From Lysinibacillus macroides (GTDB taxonomy: Bacteria > Bacillota > Bacilli > Bacillales_A > Planococcaceae), in the NCBI RefSeq assembly GCF_001281525.1, contig NZ_LGCI01000003.1, positions 124,231-188,230 on the forward strand: a stretch of DNA of 64,000 bases, written 5' to 3'. Position 1 is the first letter of the stretch, and every line of letters starts with the position of its first letter. Position numbers and translations under genes: made by a program. The notes beneath the pieces were generated by a model. The model saw only the letters and a list, made by a program, of their open reading frames with translations, ran no database searches and was not told where the DNA came from. Shown piece by piece: positions 27,310 through 36,955 of this stretch.

Positions 27310-29016
27310 ATGGAAAAACAGCCTGTCAATGCATGGACACGAATGACGCATTCCAATTGGTTTGTCTATCTATTAATAGCACCGTTATTTTTAGTGTTGC
27401 TCGCCTATGTGGTGTATCCCTTCTATCAAACCTTTAGTCAAAGCTTTGCTGGTGATGAGGCTTTCGTTCATTATAAAAAGTTTTTTGATATGGCGAGTCC
27501 TGCAAATTTAGAGGCTTTGTGGACCAGTGTTTATATCTCTATTATTAGTGTTCTAAGTTGTGCCATTGTTGGCATAACGATGGCTTTTTTACTTGAACGC
27601 TATAATTTTCCCGGGAGGCGCATACTTTCTATCTTAGTCTTAGTCCCTATGGCACTTCCTCCCCTTGTGGGCGTACTATCCTTTTCATTTTTATATGGAG
27701 ATAGTGGTATTTTCCCACGATTCTTTCAGCAGCTATTTGGGCTAGAGCAGGTACCGTTTTCATTAAAGGGAATTTGGGGCGTTATTGTTGTTCACACCTT
27801 TACGATGTATACCTATTTTTATTTAACCGCCTCTGCTGCAATTAAGGGACTTGACCCTGCTTTAGAAGAGGCCGCAATAAGTCTAGGGGCGGGTCGTATT
27901 CGCATATGGACAAAGGTCATTTTACCAATGCTGACACCATCTATTGTAGCCTCTTCTTTATTGGTATTTATGATTTCAATGGCTTCTTATACCGCACCAT
28001 TAATGTTTGGTGTTGAGCGTACAATGACTATGCAAATCTATTTATCTCGAACCAATGGCAACCTTGAGATGGCAGCAACACAGTCGATGATTTTATCCTT
28101 TGTCTCTATTACGTTTTTAATCGTTATGCGATGGTATCAAAATCGGCGTAATTATCAAAACCTGAGTAAAGGAATTAGTGTCCATCGTTCTGAAGTATCT
28201 TCCAAAGGAATGAAAATTTTTGCAACAATTGCCTCCTTTGTTGGTACATTCATGTTAATATTACCAATATTAGTGTTAATATTAATATCCTTTTCTGTCG
28301 ATGGCACTTGGAAGACGCAAATTCTCCCTACTGATTATACATTTGATCATTATATTGCACTCTTTACGGATGAACGCACATGGCGTCCTATTTGGAACTC
28401 TATTCAAATGGGCGTTATCGCTACAGCTGGCAATATTATTTTTGGTGTCGCTGCTGCCTACGCTATGGTGCGCTTAAACTTTAAAGGGAAAACATTGCTT
28501 GATATTTTAATTATGGTGCCTTGGGCATTACCGGGAACAGTTGTCGCTGTTAATTTAATTGCTGCCTTTAGCACAGAAAATATTTTTGCTTTTAATCAGG
28601 TGTTAATCGGAACTTTTTGGATTTTGCCATTAGCCTATTTTATTAGACATTTACCACTAGTTTTTCGTTCAACCTCAGCTTCCCTTGTACAGCTAGACCA
28701 ATCAATTGAGGAAGCATCTCGTGGTTTAGGTGCTACTTGGTGGTATTCATTTAGACGTATTGTTGTGCCCTTAACATTTACTGGGATATTAGCAGGTACA
28801 TTATTAGCACTAGTTCAAAGCTTTGGCGAATTTGTTGCATCCATACTTATCTATAGCACATCCACTATTCCATTGTCTGTCGCAATATTTCAAAAATTAT
28901 ATGCATTTAAATTTGGCACCGCCTGTGCTTATGGTGTTTTACAAATTTGCTTAATATTAGTTGTCCTTATTATTTCTGAAAAATTATCGAAAGGCAGCGC
29001 TGGCTCAGCCATCTAG
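27310..29016 (+). CDS. ABC importer permease with two fused BPD_transp_1 domains
   Basis: This 568-aa permease has about 12 TM helices in two homologous halves, each with the EAA loop that contacts the ATPase (EEAAISLGAGRIRIWTKVILP near 195 and EEASRGLGATWWYSFRRIVVP near 470). Fused permeases of this kind are characteristic of FbpB/SfuB-like iron and related importers. GGAGGGAGCC precedes the ATG. It is the third gene of the importer operon, 12 bases after the ATPase. Confidence 0.9.
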   Translation: MEKQPVNAWTRMTHSNWFVYLLIAPLFLVLLAYVVYPFYQTFSQSFAGDEAFVHYKKFFDMASPANLEALWTSVYISIISVLSCAIVGITMAFLLERYNFPGRRILSILVLVPMALPPLVGVLSFSFLYGDSGIFPRFFQQLFGLEQVPFSLKGIWGVIVVHTFTMYTYFYLTASAAIKGLDPALEEAAISLGAGRIRIWTKVILPMLTPSIVASSLLVFMISMASYTAPLMFGVERTMTMQIYLSRTNGNLEMAATQSMILSFVSITFLIVMRWYQNRRNYQNLSKGISVHRSEVSSKGMKIFATIASFVGTFMLILPILVLILISFSVDGTWKTQILPTDYTFDHYIALFTDERTWRPIWNSIQMGVIATAGNIIFGVAAAYAMVRLNFKGKTLLDILIMVPWALPGTVVAVNLIAAFSTENIFAFNQVLIGTFWILPLAYFIRHLPLVFRSTSASLVQLDQSIEEASRGLGATWWYSFRRIVVPLTFTGILAGTLLALVQSFGEFVASILIYSTSTIPLSVAIFQKLYAFKFGTACAYGVLQICLILVVLIISEKLSKGSAGSAI

Positions 29017-29043
29017 CTGCTAATCTGTTAGGAGGCCATTACA

Positions 29044-30555
29044 ATGTTTGAAGATTTTCGCAACAAAACACAGCAAGAGGATGGGATGATATTCCCGTCT
29101 AACATCTACCGTCAAATTGTTTTACAGCCAGCTTATGACGAAGCCAAAAAAAATTTTTTAACAATCATGTTACAAATTAATATTGCTCATTTAAAAATGC
29201 TAGAAGAACAAGGACTTGTTACAACAGATGAAGCAAAGCAAATTGGGGTTGCTCTAAAAAAGATAGACTTAAATTATTATCGTTTAGAGGATTACAATCC
29301 CCAATATGAGGATTTATTTTTCCGCATTGAAAATAAATTAATAGCGTTTGCTGGAGATGTTGCTGGAAATCTTCACATTGGAAGAAGCCGTAATGATATG
29401 GGCATCGCCATCTATCGAATGACACTCCGAAAGAAATTATTATTATTAATGCATGAATTACTTAAATTACGTGATGATCTGATTGCTGCTGCCGAAGAGC
29501 ATATCGATACTATTATGATTGGCTATACGCACACTCAACAGGCCCAGCCTACAACCTTTGCACATTATTTAAAGGCTGTTATTGACCAGCTTGAGCGCGA
29601 TTTTGAACGGATGCAGCATGCCTATAAAACAGTCAATCGTAGTAGTATGGGTGCTGCTGCATTAACAACAACAGGCTTTAATATCAATCGTGAGCGTATG
29701 CGTGATTTGCTAGCGTTTGATGATATTATCGAAAATGCATGGGATGCTGTGGCAGGTGCAGATTATATTGCTGAAACAGCCAGCATTGTACAGCTCGCTG
29801 CATTAAACCTTGGGCGTACATCTCAAGATTTCTTACTATGGGCTACTCAGGAATTTAATGCGTTTACGCTAGCAAGTCCCTATGTACAAATAAGCTCAAT
29901 TATGCCTCAAAAGCGTAATCCAGTATCAATAGAGCATACACGTTCACTGCTTTCCGCCGTTGTTGGCGATGCAAGCACTGTATTACAAATGGTGCATAAT
30001 ACACCTTTTGGCGATATTGTTGATACAGAGGATGATATGCAGCCTTATTTATGGCGTGCTATTGACCGACTAATCGGAATTTATAACCTATTTGGCTCTC
30101 TTGTTGTCACAATGGATGTGAATAAGAAAAAATTAAGAGATCGTGCAGAAAATAGCTTTGCCAATGTTACGGAGCTTGCTGATACATTAGTGCGCTCAGA
30201 GGGGATATCATTCCGTCAAGCACATAGTATCGTGAGTAAATGTATTAAAGTTTTACTTGCTCATGGTGAGGAATCGCTTGCAAGCCTTACATGGGGTCTT
30301 GCCAATACACAGTCCAAATTGATTACGGGTAAGGAATTAAATATTTCTCAAGAGGACTTTTATGAGACATTAAAGCCAGAATCTTTTGTTGGTGTTCGAA
30401 CATTACTTGGTGGTCCTGCCCCAGCTACGATGAAGGCAGCTTTGGAGCGCTCAAAATTAAATACACATCACCTTTATGAATGGGTTCGTTTAAAGGAAAG
30501 CGCTATTCTCGAAGCAGAGAAGCAATTAACAATATTTATAGAGGAATGGAACTAA
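29044..30555 (+). CDS. Argininosuccinate-lyase-superfamily enzyme of unknown substrate
   Basis: This 503-aa enzyme belongs to the fumarase/aspartase superfamily, closest in motifs to ArgH. Visible are LHIGRSRNDMGIA (ArgH has HTGRSRNDQ), GYTHTQQAQP with the catalytic Thr-His, and the mobile loop SSIMPQKRNPVSIEH with the catalytic Ser. Superfamily members eliminate fumarate from N-substituted aspartates. The Thr to Ile and Gln to Met changes in the first motif affect positions near the ArgH substrate pocket. No argG or other arginine gene is nearby; the gene sits between an importer and a kinase. I infer a catabolic lyase acting on an imported N-succinyl-type compound, not arginine synthesis. 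AGGAGG precedes the ATG. Confidence 0.82.
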   Translation: MFEDFRNKTQQEDGMIFPSNIYRQIVLQPAYDEAKKNFLTIMLQINIAHLKMLEEQGLVTTDEAKQIGVALKKIDLNYYRLEDYNPQYEDLFFRIENKLIAFAGDVAGNLHIGRSRNDMGIAIYRMTLRKKLLLLMHELLKLRDDLIAAAEEHIDTIMIGYTHTQQAQPTTFAHYLKAVIDQLERDFERMQHAYKTVNRSSMGAAALTTTGFNINRERMRDLLAFDDIIENAWDAVAGADYIAETASIVQLAALNLGRTSQDFLLWATQEFNAFTLASPYVQISSIMPQKRNPVSIEHTRSLLSAVVGDASTVLQMVHNTPFGDIVDTEDDMQPYLWRAIDRLIGIYNLFGSLVVTMDVNKKKLRDRAENSFANVTELADTLVRSEGISFRQAHSIVSKCIKVLLAHGEESLASLTWGLANTQSKLITGKELNISQEDFYETLKPESFVGVRTLLGGPAPATMKAALERSKLNTHHLYEWVRLKESAILEAEKQLTIFIEEWN

Positions 30556-31499
30556 TGACAAAATGGCTATTGATTATTGATGGCGGAGCAACCAAAACAG
30601 CATGTGCCGTTGTACATGCAGATTCTGGCGATATTCAATATACAACATCAACAAGGGGCTCTAATTATCAAGCGATTGGTGTTGAAGCAGCTACAGCAGT
30701 ATTACAAGAGCTTTTAGCAAATATCGACACCTTTTTGCAAAAGCATTCCCCTGCTCACATTGCTGTAGCTACCTTTGCATTAGCGGGTATTGATTCTCCA
30801 AAGGATCATCAAATGGTCACAGCAATTGTTCAAAAGGCCCTATCTGCGACACAGCTACATATTGAGACGCTAATTATTGAAAATGACGCTCAGGCTACAC
30901 TCTTAGGTGTCACAGCTGGACAGGCTGGGGCTTTACTGATTGCTGGAACAGGGGCCATTGCCTATGCCTACGATGGCAAGCAAATTGTCCGTGCAGGCGG
31001 CTGGGGGCATCGAGCAGGCGATGAGGGCAGCGGGTTTTGGTTAGGACAAGAGGTGATACGAGCTATTTTTAAAATGGAGGATGGTCGTGGCGAGCCCACT
31101 ATTTTAAAGGATGCTGTCTATCATTCGCTTGGTATAGAAGATGTCACAGAGCTTGCTGCATGGTTGTTCCACCCTTCCTATACCAATGCACAGCTCGCAA
31201 AGATAGGAGCTTTTGTCGCAGAAGCAGCAGCACGAAATGATACATGTGCCATTCAAATATCACAGCAAGCAGCTCACGAATTGACACTCCTTGCAAGTGC
31301 CGTATTAAAAAAGATTGGCTATCAAAGCAGACCATTTTCACTTTATTGTAATGGCGGTGCTATTAAGCATAATCCGTTGATTCTCAAAACATTTACAGCG
31401 CAAATAATATCTCTGTTTCCACATATTGATATTTCTTTATGCCAACATCAACCTATTACTTATCTCATTGAACGTACAAAAAGGGCGTATGACTGTTAA
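30555..31499 (+). CDS. BadF/BadG/BcrA/BcrD ATPase-family kinase (N-acetylglucosamine-kinase-like)
   Basis: This 314-aa actin-fold kinase has the phosphate-1 loop LIIDGGATKTACAVV, phosphate-2 region GAIAYAYDG and the conserved GGWGHRAGDEGSGFWLG segment found in the N-acetylglucosamine/N-acetylmuramate kinases of this family. ATG 30555 shares a base with the lyase stop (TAATG) and has GAGGAA upstream, so the two are translationally coupled. It is the last gene of the operon. Its presence suggests that the imported compound or its lyase product carries an amino sugar or similar hydroxyl acceptor; this is inference. The terminator overlaps the last codons. Confidence 0.82.
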   Translation: MTKWLLIIDGGATKTACAVVHADSGDIQYTTSTRGSNYQAIGVEAATAVLQELLANIDTFLQKHSPAHIAVATFALAGIDSPKDHQMVTAIVQKALSATQLHIETLIIENDAQATLLGVTAGQAGALLIAGTGAIAYAYDGKQIVRAGGWGHRAGDEGSGFWLGQEVIRAIFKMEDGRGEPTILKDAVYHSLGIEDVTELAAWLFHPSYTNAQLAKIGAFVAEAAARNDTCAIQISQQAAHELTLLASAVLKKIGYQSRPFSLYCNGGAIKHNPLILKTFTAQIISLFPHIDISLCQHQPITYLIERTKRAYDC

Positions 31500-31517
31500 T
31501 CAGTCACGCCCTTTTCT
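31478..31517. terminator. Bidirectional Rho-independent terminator
   Basis: AAAAGGGCGTATGACTG pairs with CAGTCACGCCCTTTT. T-runs on both sides serve the plus-strand importer operon and the convergent transglutaminase-like gene. Confidence 0.88.
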
Positions 31518-31521
31518 CTTA

Positions 31522-32817
31522 CTATAGTGCCATTTTCTTTGGTTCATCCGTTGTAAAATAGAGATAGCCATCCTGCACAAATAAATCCTTGGTATCTTCC
31601 CTATTTAATAGCTGTTCGTCGCTTCCATCAGGGCGAATCTTCGTTAAGTATGCCCCTCGCGAATAATTACTAAAATAGAGCCAGCCGTCCGAGTAAACAA
31701 TATATTGAGCACGTGAGTTTGTGACACGCTTTGTTTCACCTGTTGTCATATCCAGCACATACAATTTATTATCATCAGCAATATGACTGAAAAATAATTG
31801 ATTACCAACCTGCGCAGGGAAATCAATATCATGATAATAGCTATAAAGTGTGCTTGTTGCTCTTGGATAGTCTTCAGCTATCCAGGTATGGTCTTGTGCC
31901 ATTGTACGATCATCCACTAAAAAGTATTGATAGCGAATTGCCCCTTTACGGTCTGGTACAGGATCATTCCATGTTGTATCGAGATGATACCACTCGCCAT
32001 CTAGCTTTACTAAATTCCACGCATGTCCTTCCTGACCAACATAGCCGACGATATACTTTGTCTCAATCCCTAGCTTTTGTAGCATTGTATGAGCAAGTAA
32101 GGCATAGCCCTGACATACTCCTCCACGCTCTGCAAGCACTGTATAGGCACTATGTGGACTAGAATTAGTGTGCTCTGTATAAACCGTATTGGCAACAATA
32201 TAGTCATTAACCGCCCGTACTTTTTCTACGTCTGTCATTGAATTATCCGTAATTTTCGCAATAACTTCCTGAGCATTCATCTCTACATAAGAAGCCTGCT
32301 CTGGTGTCATTAAATAGCTTTGCTCTCCAAAAATGGTTGCCTTATTTCGCCCATATTCAAAACGAATTGTATGTTTACTAATATGTCCATATACATAATC
32401 ATCTCGTTTAATGGCATTATTGTAGGCCTCTTCCACAATTTGCTCAATTCGTTGTGTACTGCCCTTATATTGAATTTCAAATTTTGGTGAAAAGCTACTA
32501 TAATACGCATACATGGCATCAGCCATTTCTTTGGCATCTGTCACAACTAGCTTCGTTTCTGGTTTCTGAATTGGCGGAGCTGTAGGGGCCACCTCTGCTT
32601 GATGTACATCCTCTATCGGTGTAGCTGTTTCAATGGAGGCTTTATCTGATAGTTTCGCCGTAACATCTATAATTTTGTCCTTTGTTGACACAAGCATTGT
32701 TTCGATATCATCATTATTTACCCATGTCTTCACCTGTTGAACAACTGTCTTCCCAACAGTATAAATAGGATCAATAAAAATAATAATCATCACGATGATC
32801 GCTAACTTCTTCCACAA
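31522..32817 (-). CDS. Transglutaminase-like domain protein with C-terminal DUF5050-type repeats
   Basis: This membrane-anchored protein of about 431 residues has one N-terminal TM segment (LAIIVMIIIFIDPIY). An extracytoplasmic helical region leads to a transglutaminase-like core with the complete triad: Cys in GGVCQGYALL, His in GHAWNLV and Asp in HLDTTW. The last 110 residues (LFFSHIADDNKLYVL ... GWLYFSNY ... GYLYFT) resemble the beta-propeller-like DUF5050 repeats. Start TTG 32817 is chosen because GGAGG lies 8 bases upstream. Family members may act as proteases or cross-linkers on the cell surface; no substrate is apparent. It is monocistronic. Confidence 0.83.
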   Translation of the reverse strand: MWKKLAIIVMIIIFIDPIYTVGKTVVQQVKTWVNNDDIETMLVSTKDKIIDVTAKLSDKASIETATPIEDVHQAEVAPTAPPIQKPETKLVVTDAKEMADAMYAYYSSFSPKFEIQYKGSTQRIEQIVEEAYNNAIKRDDYVYGHISKHTIRFEYGRNKATIFGEQSYLMTPEQASYVEMNAQEVIAKITDNSMTDVEKVRAVNDYIVANTVYTEHTNSSPHSAYTVLAERGGVCQGYALLAHTMLQKLGIETKYIVGYVGQEGHAWNLVKLDGEWYHLDTTWNDPVPDRKGAIRYQYFLVDDRTMAQDHTWIAEDYPRATSTLYSYYHDIDFPAQVGNQLFFSHIADDNKLYVLDMTTGETKRVTNSRAQYIVYSDGWLYFSNYSRGAYLTKIRPDGSDEQLLNREDTKDLFVQDGYLYFTTDEPKKMAL

Positions 32818-32912
32818 ACTCCTCACCTCCAATCCTCTTCCTTTTATTATATACAAAAAGGACCTAAAACACTCACCATAGCCTTTCATAAATTAGTTAT
32901 TTATAAATATTT

Positions 32913-32949
32913 AAAAAGATGACCTCAGTAGTAAACTGAAGTCATCTAA
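32913..32949 (-). terminator. Rho-independent terminator of the alcohol dehydrogenase operon
   Basis: AGATGAC-c-TCAG pairs with CTGA-a-GTCATCT (32917-32947); the minus-strand side ends in TTTTT. It lies about 20 bases past the dehydrogenase stop. Confidence 0.85.
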
Positions 32950-32968
32950 ATAAGCATTATTATATTAT

Positions 32969-34096
32969 CTAAAATGTAATTACTGTACGCCCAACATTGC
33001 TACAGGAGTGCTCATGAAAGGCTTCAATTGCTTCATTAATTTGCGCTAGTGAAATTTTCTTTAATACTAACTCATCAAGCTTTAGCTGACCCTGAAGGTA
33101 TAGATCAGCAATAATTGGGAAGTCACGCATCGGATGAATATCCCCATAGAAGCTACCTCGGATATGCTTGCCAACGCGATGGAAGCCCCCGGCAGGTAAA
33201 TTTAAAACTTGTGATGGATTAAATGCTCCTACAACGACAATTGTGCCGCCTTTACGTGTTGCATGCCAAGCTGCTTCTGTTGCACGCGTATTGCCAGAAC
33301 AATCAATAGCATAATGAACACCAAGTCCACCAGCAATATTTTTTATTTGCTCAATAGCATCTGACTCTAACGTATTAACGGTATGTGTAGCACCATATGA
33401 TTTTGCTAATTCTAAGTTACTATCTTTAATATCACAAGCAATAATTTTAGTGGCTCCTGCAATTCTAGCACCCTGAATAGCATTCACCCCAACGCCGCCT
33501 ATACCAAAAATTGCTACAGTGGAACCAGCCGTAACCTGTGCTGCCTTAACTGCTGCGCCAAATCCCGTCGCTACACCACAGCCAATCAAGGCTGCCTGTG
33601 CTAATGGCATTTCCTTTGGTATTTTGACACAAGACATTTCTGGTACTACTGCATATTCGGCAAATGTAGATAGTAACGAATTATGAAACACTGTTTCTCC
33701 CTCATATTCTAGTCGAGTTGTGCCATCTAATAGTGTTCCTTCAAACATTGGACCAAATGCTGCCTCACACAAGTTCACAGAGCCATCTAAACAATACTCA
33801 CATACACCGCAGTAAGGAACCCAGCTAAGCGCTACATGGTCACCCACTTGCACAGATTGTACTGCTGACCCCACTTGCACAACAATCCCAGCTCCCTCAT
33901 GCCCTAAAATAGTTGGCTTTGGTGTAGTTTCATCCTCAATAGCATTTAAGTCACTATGACAAACGCCTGTAGCAGCTATTTTCACTAATACTTCATTGTC
34001 CTTTGGTTCATGTAATACAACATCTTTAATCGCTAACTTACCATTTGTTTCGCTTAAGACAGCTGCCTTCATTACAAGCGTTGTTGATTGTATCAT
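32969..34096 (-). CDS. Zinc-dependent alcohol dehydrogenase (MDR family)
   Basis: This 375-aa medium-chain dehydrogenase has the catalytic zinc ligands in GVCHSDLNA and LGHEGAGIV, the structural-zinc cysteine cluster in PYCGVCEYCLDGSVNLC, and the NAD-binding GIGGVGVNAIQGA. It oxidises an alcohol with NAD(P). It is the last gene of a three-gene minus-strand operon after an aldehyde dehydrogenase (12 bases away) and an aspartase-like lyase, which suggests a consecutive alcohol-aldehyde-acid route. GGGGG precedes the ATG; MKAAVL at 34072 is a possible alternative start. Confidence 0.9.
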   Translation of the reverse strand: MIQSTTLVMKAAVLSETNGKLAIKDVVLHEPKDNEVLVKIAATGVCHSDLNAIEDETTPKPTILGHEGAGIVVQVGSAVQSVQVGDHVALSWVPYCGVCEYCLDGSVNLCEAAFGPMFEGTLLDGTTRLEYEGETVFHNSLLSTFAEYAVVPEMSCVKIPKEMPLAQAALIGCGVATGFGAAVKAAQVTAGSTVAIFGIGGVGVNAIQGARIAGATKIIACDIKDSNLELAKSYGATHTVNTLESDAIEQIKNIAGGLGVHYAIDCSGNTRATEAAWHATRKGGTIVVVGAFNPSQVLNLPAGGFHRVGKHIRGSFYGDIHPMRDFPIIADLYLQGQLKLDELVLKKISLAQINEAIEAFHEHSCSNVGRTVITF

Positions 34097-34108
34097 TTCC
34101 TTTTCCCC

Positions 34109-35623
34109 CTAGTAAGCAAACCAAATGGCACGCTTCGAAATAAATGAATTTAATGAATGGATGGCATATTCCTTACCCCAGCCAGATTGCTTAATACCGC
34201 CAAATGGACTTGCCATATCGTAGCAACCGTAGCGATTCACAAAGACCATCCCTGCTTTCAACTGGTTGGCAACTCGGTGAGCACGGGATGTATCACCTGT
34301 CCATAATCCTGCACCTAGACCATAAATCGTGTCATTGGCCATTGCAATGACCTCTTCTTCTGTATCAAATGGTATAACACAGAGGACAGGTCCAAAAATT
34401 TCTTCTTGTGCCACCTTCATTTTATTGTGGACATCCGCTAAAATCGTTGGCTTGATAAAGTAACCTTTCGCATTGGAGCCATCTGTGTCACGCTCACCAC
34501 CTGCTGTAATACGAGCTCCTTCCTCCTTAGCGGATTCGATATAAGCTAAAATTGACTCCATATGTGCTTTTGTACATTGTGCTCCTTGGTTTGACTGTGG
34601 ATTAAACGGATCACCGCATTTATATTCACGAGCAAGCTGTGAAATCTTTTCTACGACTTCATCATAAATAGGCTTCTGAACAAATAATCTTGTAGGTGAC
34701 GAGCATTTTTCTCCTTTATGTGTAAATAATCCAATAAATGAACGCTCAATTGCAGCATCCAGTTTAGGGTAATCAGCAAAAATGATATTTGGCGATTTTC
34801 CACCAAGCTCTAATGTAACAGGCTTTAGGTTAGAATCAGCGGAATCATGCAATAATTGCTTTCCAACATTTGTAGAGCCTGTAAATGATAATTTATCAAT
34901 ATCTGGATGGCGGCTAATCCAGGAGCCTACACGACTATTCCCTACAAGTAAATTCACTGTACCAGGTGGTAATAATTTACTGTTGTGTAAAATTTCAAAG
35001 AACCGAATTGCTGAAAATGAGGTCGCATTGGCTGGCTTTAACAATACGGTATTTGCCATTGCTAAAGCTGGCGCCATTTTTAACGCTGCCATTTGTAAAG
35101 GAAAATTAAACGGTACAATTTGCCCACAAATTCCTATTGGATCAGCCGTTGTTACACTTAAAAAATCCCCTTCCACTGGATTATTTTCCGTATAAAATTT
35201 ATCTGTCCAACCTGCATAATATTCAAATAGCTCTGCACATTCAGTCATATCTTCCCAGGATTCGTTGTACAGCTTACCGTTATCCAATGTTTCTAATGTC
35301 GCTAACTCAGATTGATGTTCACGAATAAGAGCCGCAATTGCCTGTAAAATCTTTGCCCGTTGCTTACGAGTTACTCTTTTCCAATCATCACCCTCAAGTG
35401 CTACACGTGCGGCTTTGACTGCATCATTGACCATTTCCTCTGTTGCGATTTCATATTTTCCATTTATTTCTCCATTAGCTGGATTGATTGATTCAATTAC
35501 ATCCTCTGTATTCGTTTTCACCCATTCCCCATTCACATACGAACACTTTACTTCTGATAGCCATTGTTTTGCCCATTGTAATTTTGGTTGCTCAATGTCT
35601 TCAAAAAATGCTTGCTCACTCAT
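34109..35623 (-). CDS. NAD-dependent aldehyde dehydrogenase
   Basis: This class-I-type ALDH has about 504 residues. Active-site features are VPFNFPLQM, the Glu in TLELGGKSPN, and the catalytic Cys in KGEKCSSPTRLFV, followed by EEIFGPVLCV. Start ATG 35623 has GAGGTG 7 bases upstream; the earlier in-frame GTG/ATG codons (35632, 35629) overlap this site. The catalytic Cys segment reads GEKCSS rather than the common GQ(V/A)C. It is the second gene of the minus-strand operon under probable IclR control. The natural aldehyde is not known. Confidence 0.88.
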   Translation of the reverse strand: MSEQAFFEDIEQPKLQWAKQWLSEVKCSYVNGEWVKTNTEDVIESINPANGEINGKYEIATEEMVNDAVKAARVALEGDDWKRVTRKQRAKILQAIAALIREHQSELATLETLDNGKLYNESWEDMTECAELFEYYAGWTDKFYTENNPVEGDFLSVTTADPIGICGQIVPFNFPLQMAALKMAPALAMANTVLLKPANATSFSAIRFFEILHNSKLLPPGTVNLLVGNSRVGSWISRHPDIDKLSFTGSTNVGKQLLHDSADSNLKPVTLELGGKSPNIIFADYPKLDAAIERSFIGLFTHKGEKCSSPTRLFVQKPIYDEVVEKISQLAREYKCGDPFNPQSNQGAQCTKAHMESILAYIESAKEEGARITAGGERDTDGSNAKGYFIKPTILADVHNKMKVAQEEIFGPVLCVIPFDTEEEVIAMANDTIYGLGAGLWTGDTSRAHRVANQLKAGMVFVNRYGCYDMASPFGGIKQSGWGKEYAIHSLNSFISKRAIWFAY

Positions 35624-35633
35624 TGACATCACC

Positions 35634-36941
35634 TCATAGTAAATTTAGATTTTGTATTTCTTGAATTGAATATTTCTTTAAAAGTTCACTTACTTGTGCA
35701 TAACCTATTTTATTTTTTAAACGTACCATATAAGGAATTGGTGAGTTGATGAGCTCCTCACAACGCTCCCTATTTACTTCAAGCCCCTTCAAACATTTGG
35801 TTGAAAAAAGAATCGTTATATTCTGCATCATGTCAATAGCATCTAAAATATTAAACACAGCATAGCTTTCAAAAACATTTAAGTATAATTCTGCGTATTC
35901 CATCGCTCCTTGAACAGATCGTTGAATACCTATTACTTGTAACGCTCCTTGCATGACCATTTCAGGAATTACAGGATTCACCTTACCAGGAAAAAATGAA
36001 GAACCAGCTTGTACAGCAGGCAATTTTAATTCATTAAAACCGCCAAATGGGCCTGAAGATAAAAGGCGCAAATCTTTTGCTATTTTTAAATAAACATTCG
36101 CTATTTGTGTCACTTCATTCATGACATCTACGAATACATCTATATTTTGAGCACAATCAATAGGTTGAGTATGCCGTTTTAAAGGTAAATCTAGTAAGCT
36201 CGCTAAGTTATTAATAATGTGTTCGCGATAAAATGTGGAAGCCCCGTCTCCTGTTCCAATAACAGTACCGCCAAGACTCACTTCTAATAAAGGTGCTAAG
36301 GCATTTTCAAATAATTGTGATCGACGTTGCAATACAGCTGTATAGCCATCTAAAAATTCCGACAATTTAATTGGCAATGCATCTTGTAAACATGTTCTTG
36401 CCATTGTTTCAATCGACCCATATTTTTCAATTAGTTGTTGGATTGTCACAATAAGTGTGTGTAATTCAGCAAGCAGCCCATATCCTGCCTGATAGATTGT
36501 TAATCGGCTTGTTGTCGCACACACATCTGCTGTTGATTGTGAACAATTGACATCTTGAATAGCATGCACAGATTCCCCATCATTCTTTAAATAGGAATTT
36601 GCTATAGAACTGATGACCTCATTGATATTCATATGAATGCCAATGCCTCCACCTCCATGAAAAACATCTACTGGAAATTGTTCTTGATATTTATCATGTT
36701 GAATATCTTCACATGCTTTAACAATGGCTGAAAATTGCTTTTCTGTTAGTAATCCATCTGCAAAATTTGTGATAGCAGCAGCTTTTTTCACCCGTGCTAT
36801 ATTGTGAATATAACGAGGATAGTAGTTTAGCCTTTTATTTGAAAAAGACATATTTTCTACTGTTCTCATTGTTTGAATGCCATAGAGCATATCATCCTCT
36901 AATTCAAGCTCTCCGAACGCATCAATCTCAATTCGGCTCAT
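35634..36941 (-). CDS. Divergent aspartase/fumarase-superfamily lyase
   Basis: This 435-aa protein aligns by motif with aspartate ammonia-lyase but departs at key places. The loop GSSFFPGKVNPVIPE keeps the catalytic Ser and Lys-Asn. The THLQDA motif, which carries the catalytic Thr-His, reads RTCLQDALP with Cys in place of His. The GTSTNMNxNEV motif reads GIGIHMNINEV, and SQSTND reads SQSTADV. It is also shorter than typical aspartases (about 470). These changes suggest an altered substrate or mechanism rather than true aspartase. It is the first gene of the minus-strand operon, divergent from an IclR regulator. AGAGGTG precedes the ATG. Confidence 0.8.
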   Translation of the reverse strand: MSRIEIDAFGELELEDDMLYGIQTMRTVENMSFSNKRLNYYPRYIHNIARVKKAAAITNFADGLLTEKQFSAIVKACEDIQHDKYQEQFPVDVFHGGGGIGIHMNINEVISSIANSYLKNDGESVHAIQDVNCSQSTADVCATTSRLTIYQAGYGLLAELHTLIVTIQQLIEKYGSIETMARTCLQDALPIKLSEFLDGYTAVLQRRSQLFENALAPLLEVSLGGTVIGTGDGASTFYREHIINNLASLLDLPLKRHTQPIDCAQNIDVFVDVMNEVTQIANVYLKIAKDLRLLSSGPFGGFNELKLPAVQAGSSFFPGKVNPVIPEMVMQGALQVIGIQRSVQGAMEYAELYLNVFESYAVFNILDAIDMMQNITILFSTKCLKGLEVNRERCEELINSPIPYMVRLKNKIGYAQVSELLKKYSIQEIQNLNLL

Positions 36942-36955
36942 TACACACCTCTTTC

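Noticed and set aside
25065..29016. Calling the importer a ferric iron (FbpABC) system
   Set aside because: The fold and fused permease fit, but no iron-ligand residues could be confirmed and the linked lyase and kinase indicate an organic substrate.
29044..30555. Calling the lyase argH of arginine biosynthesis
   Set aside because: Motif differences at the substrate pocket, the absence of argG and the tight operon with an importer and kinase argue against it, although the superfamily assignment is firm.
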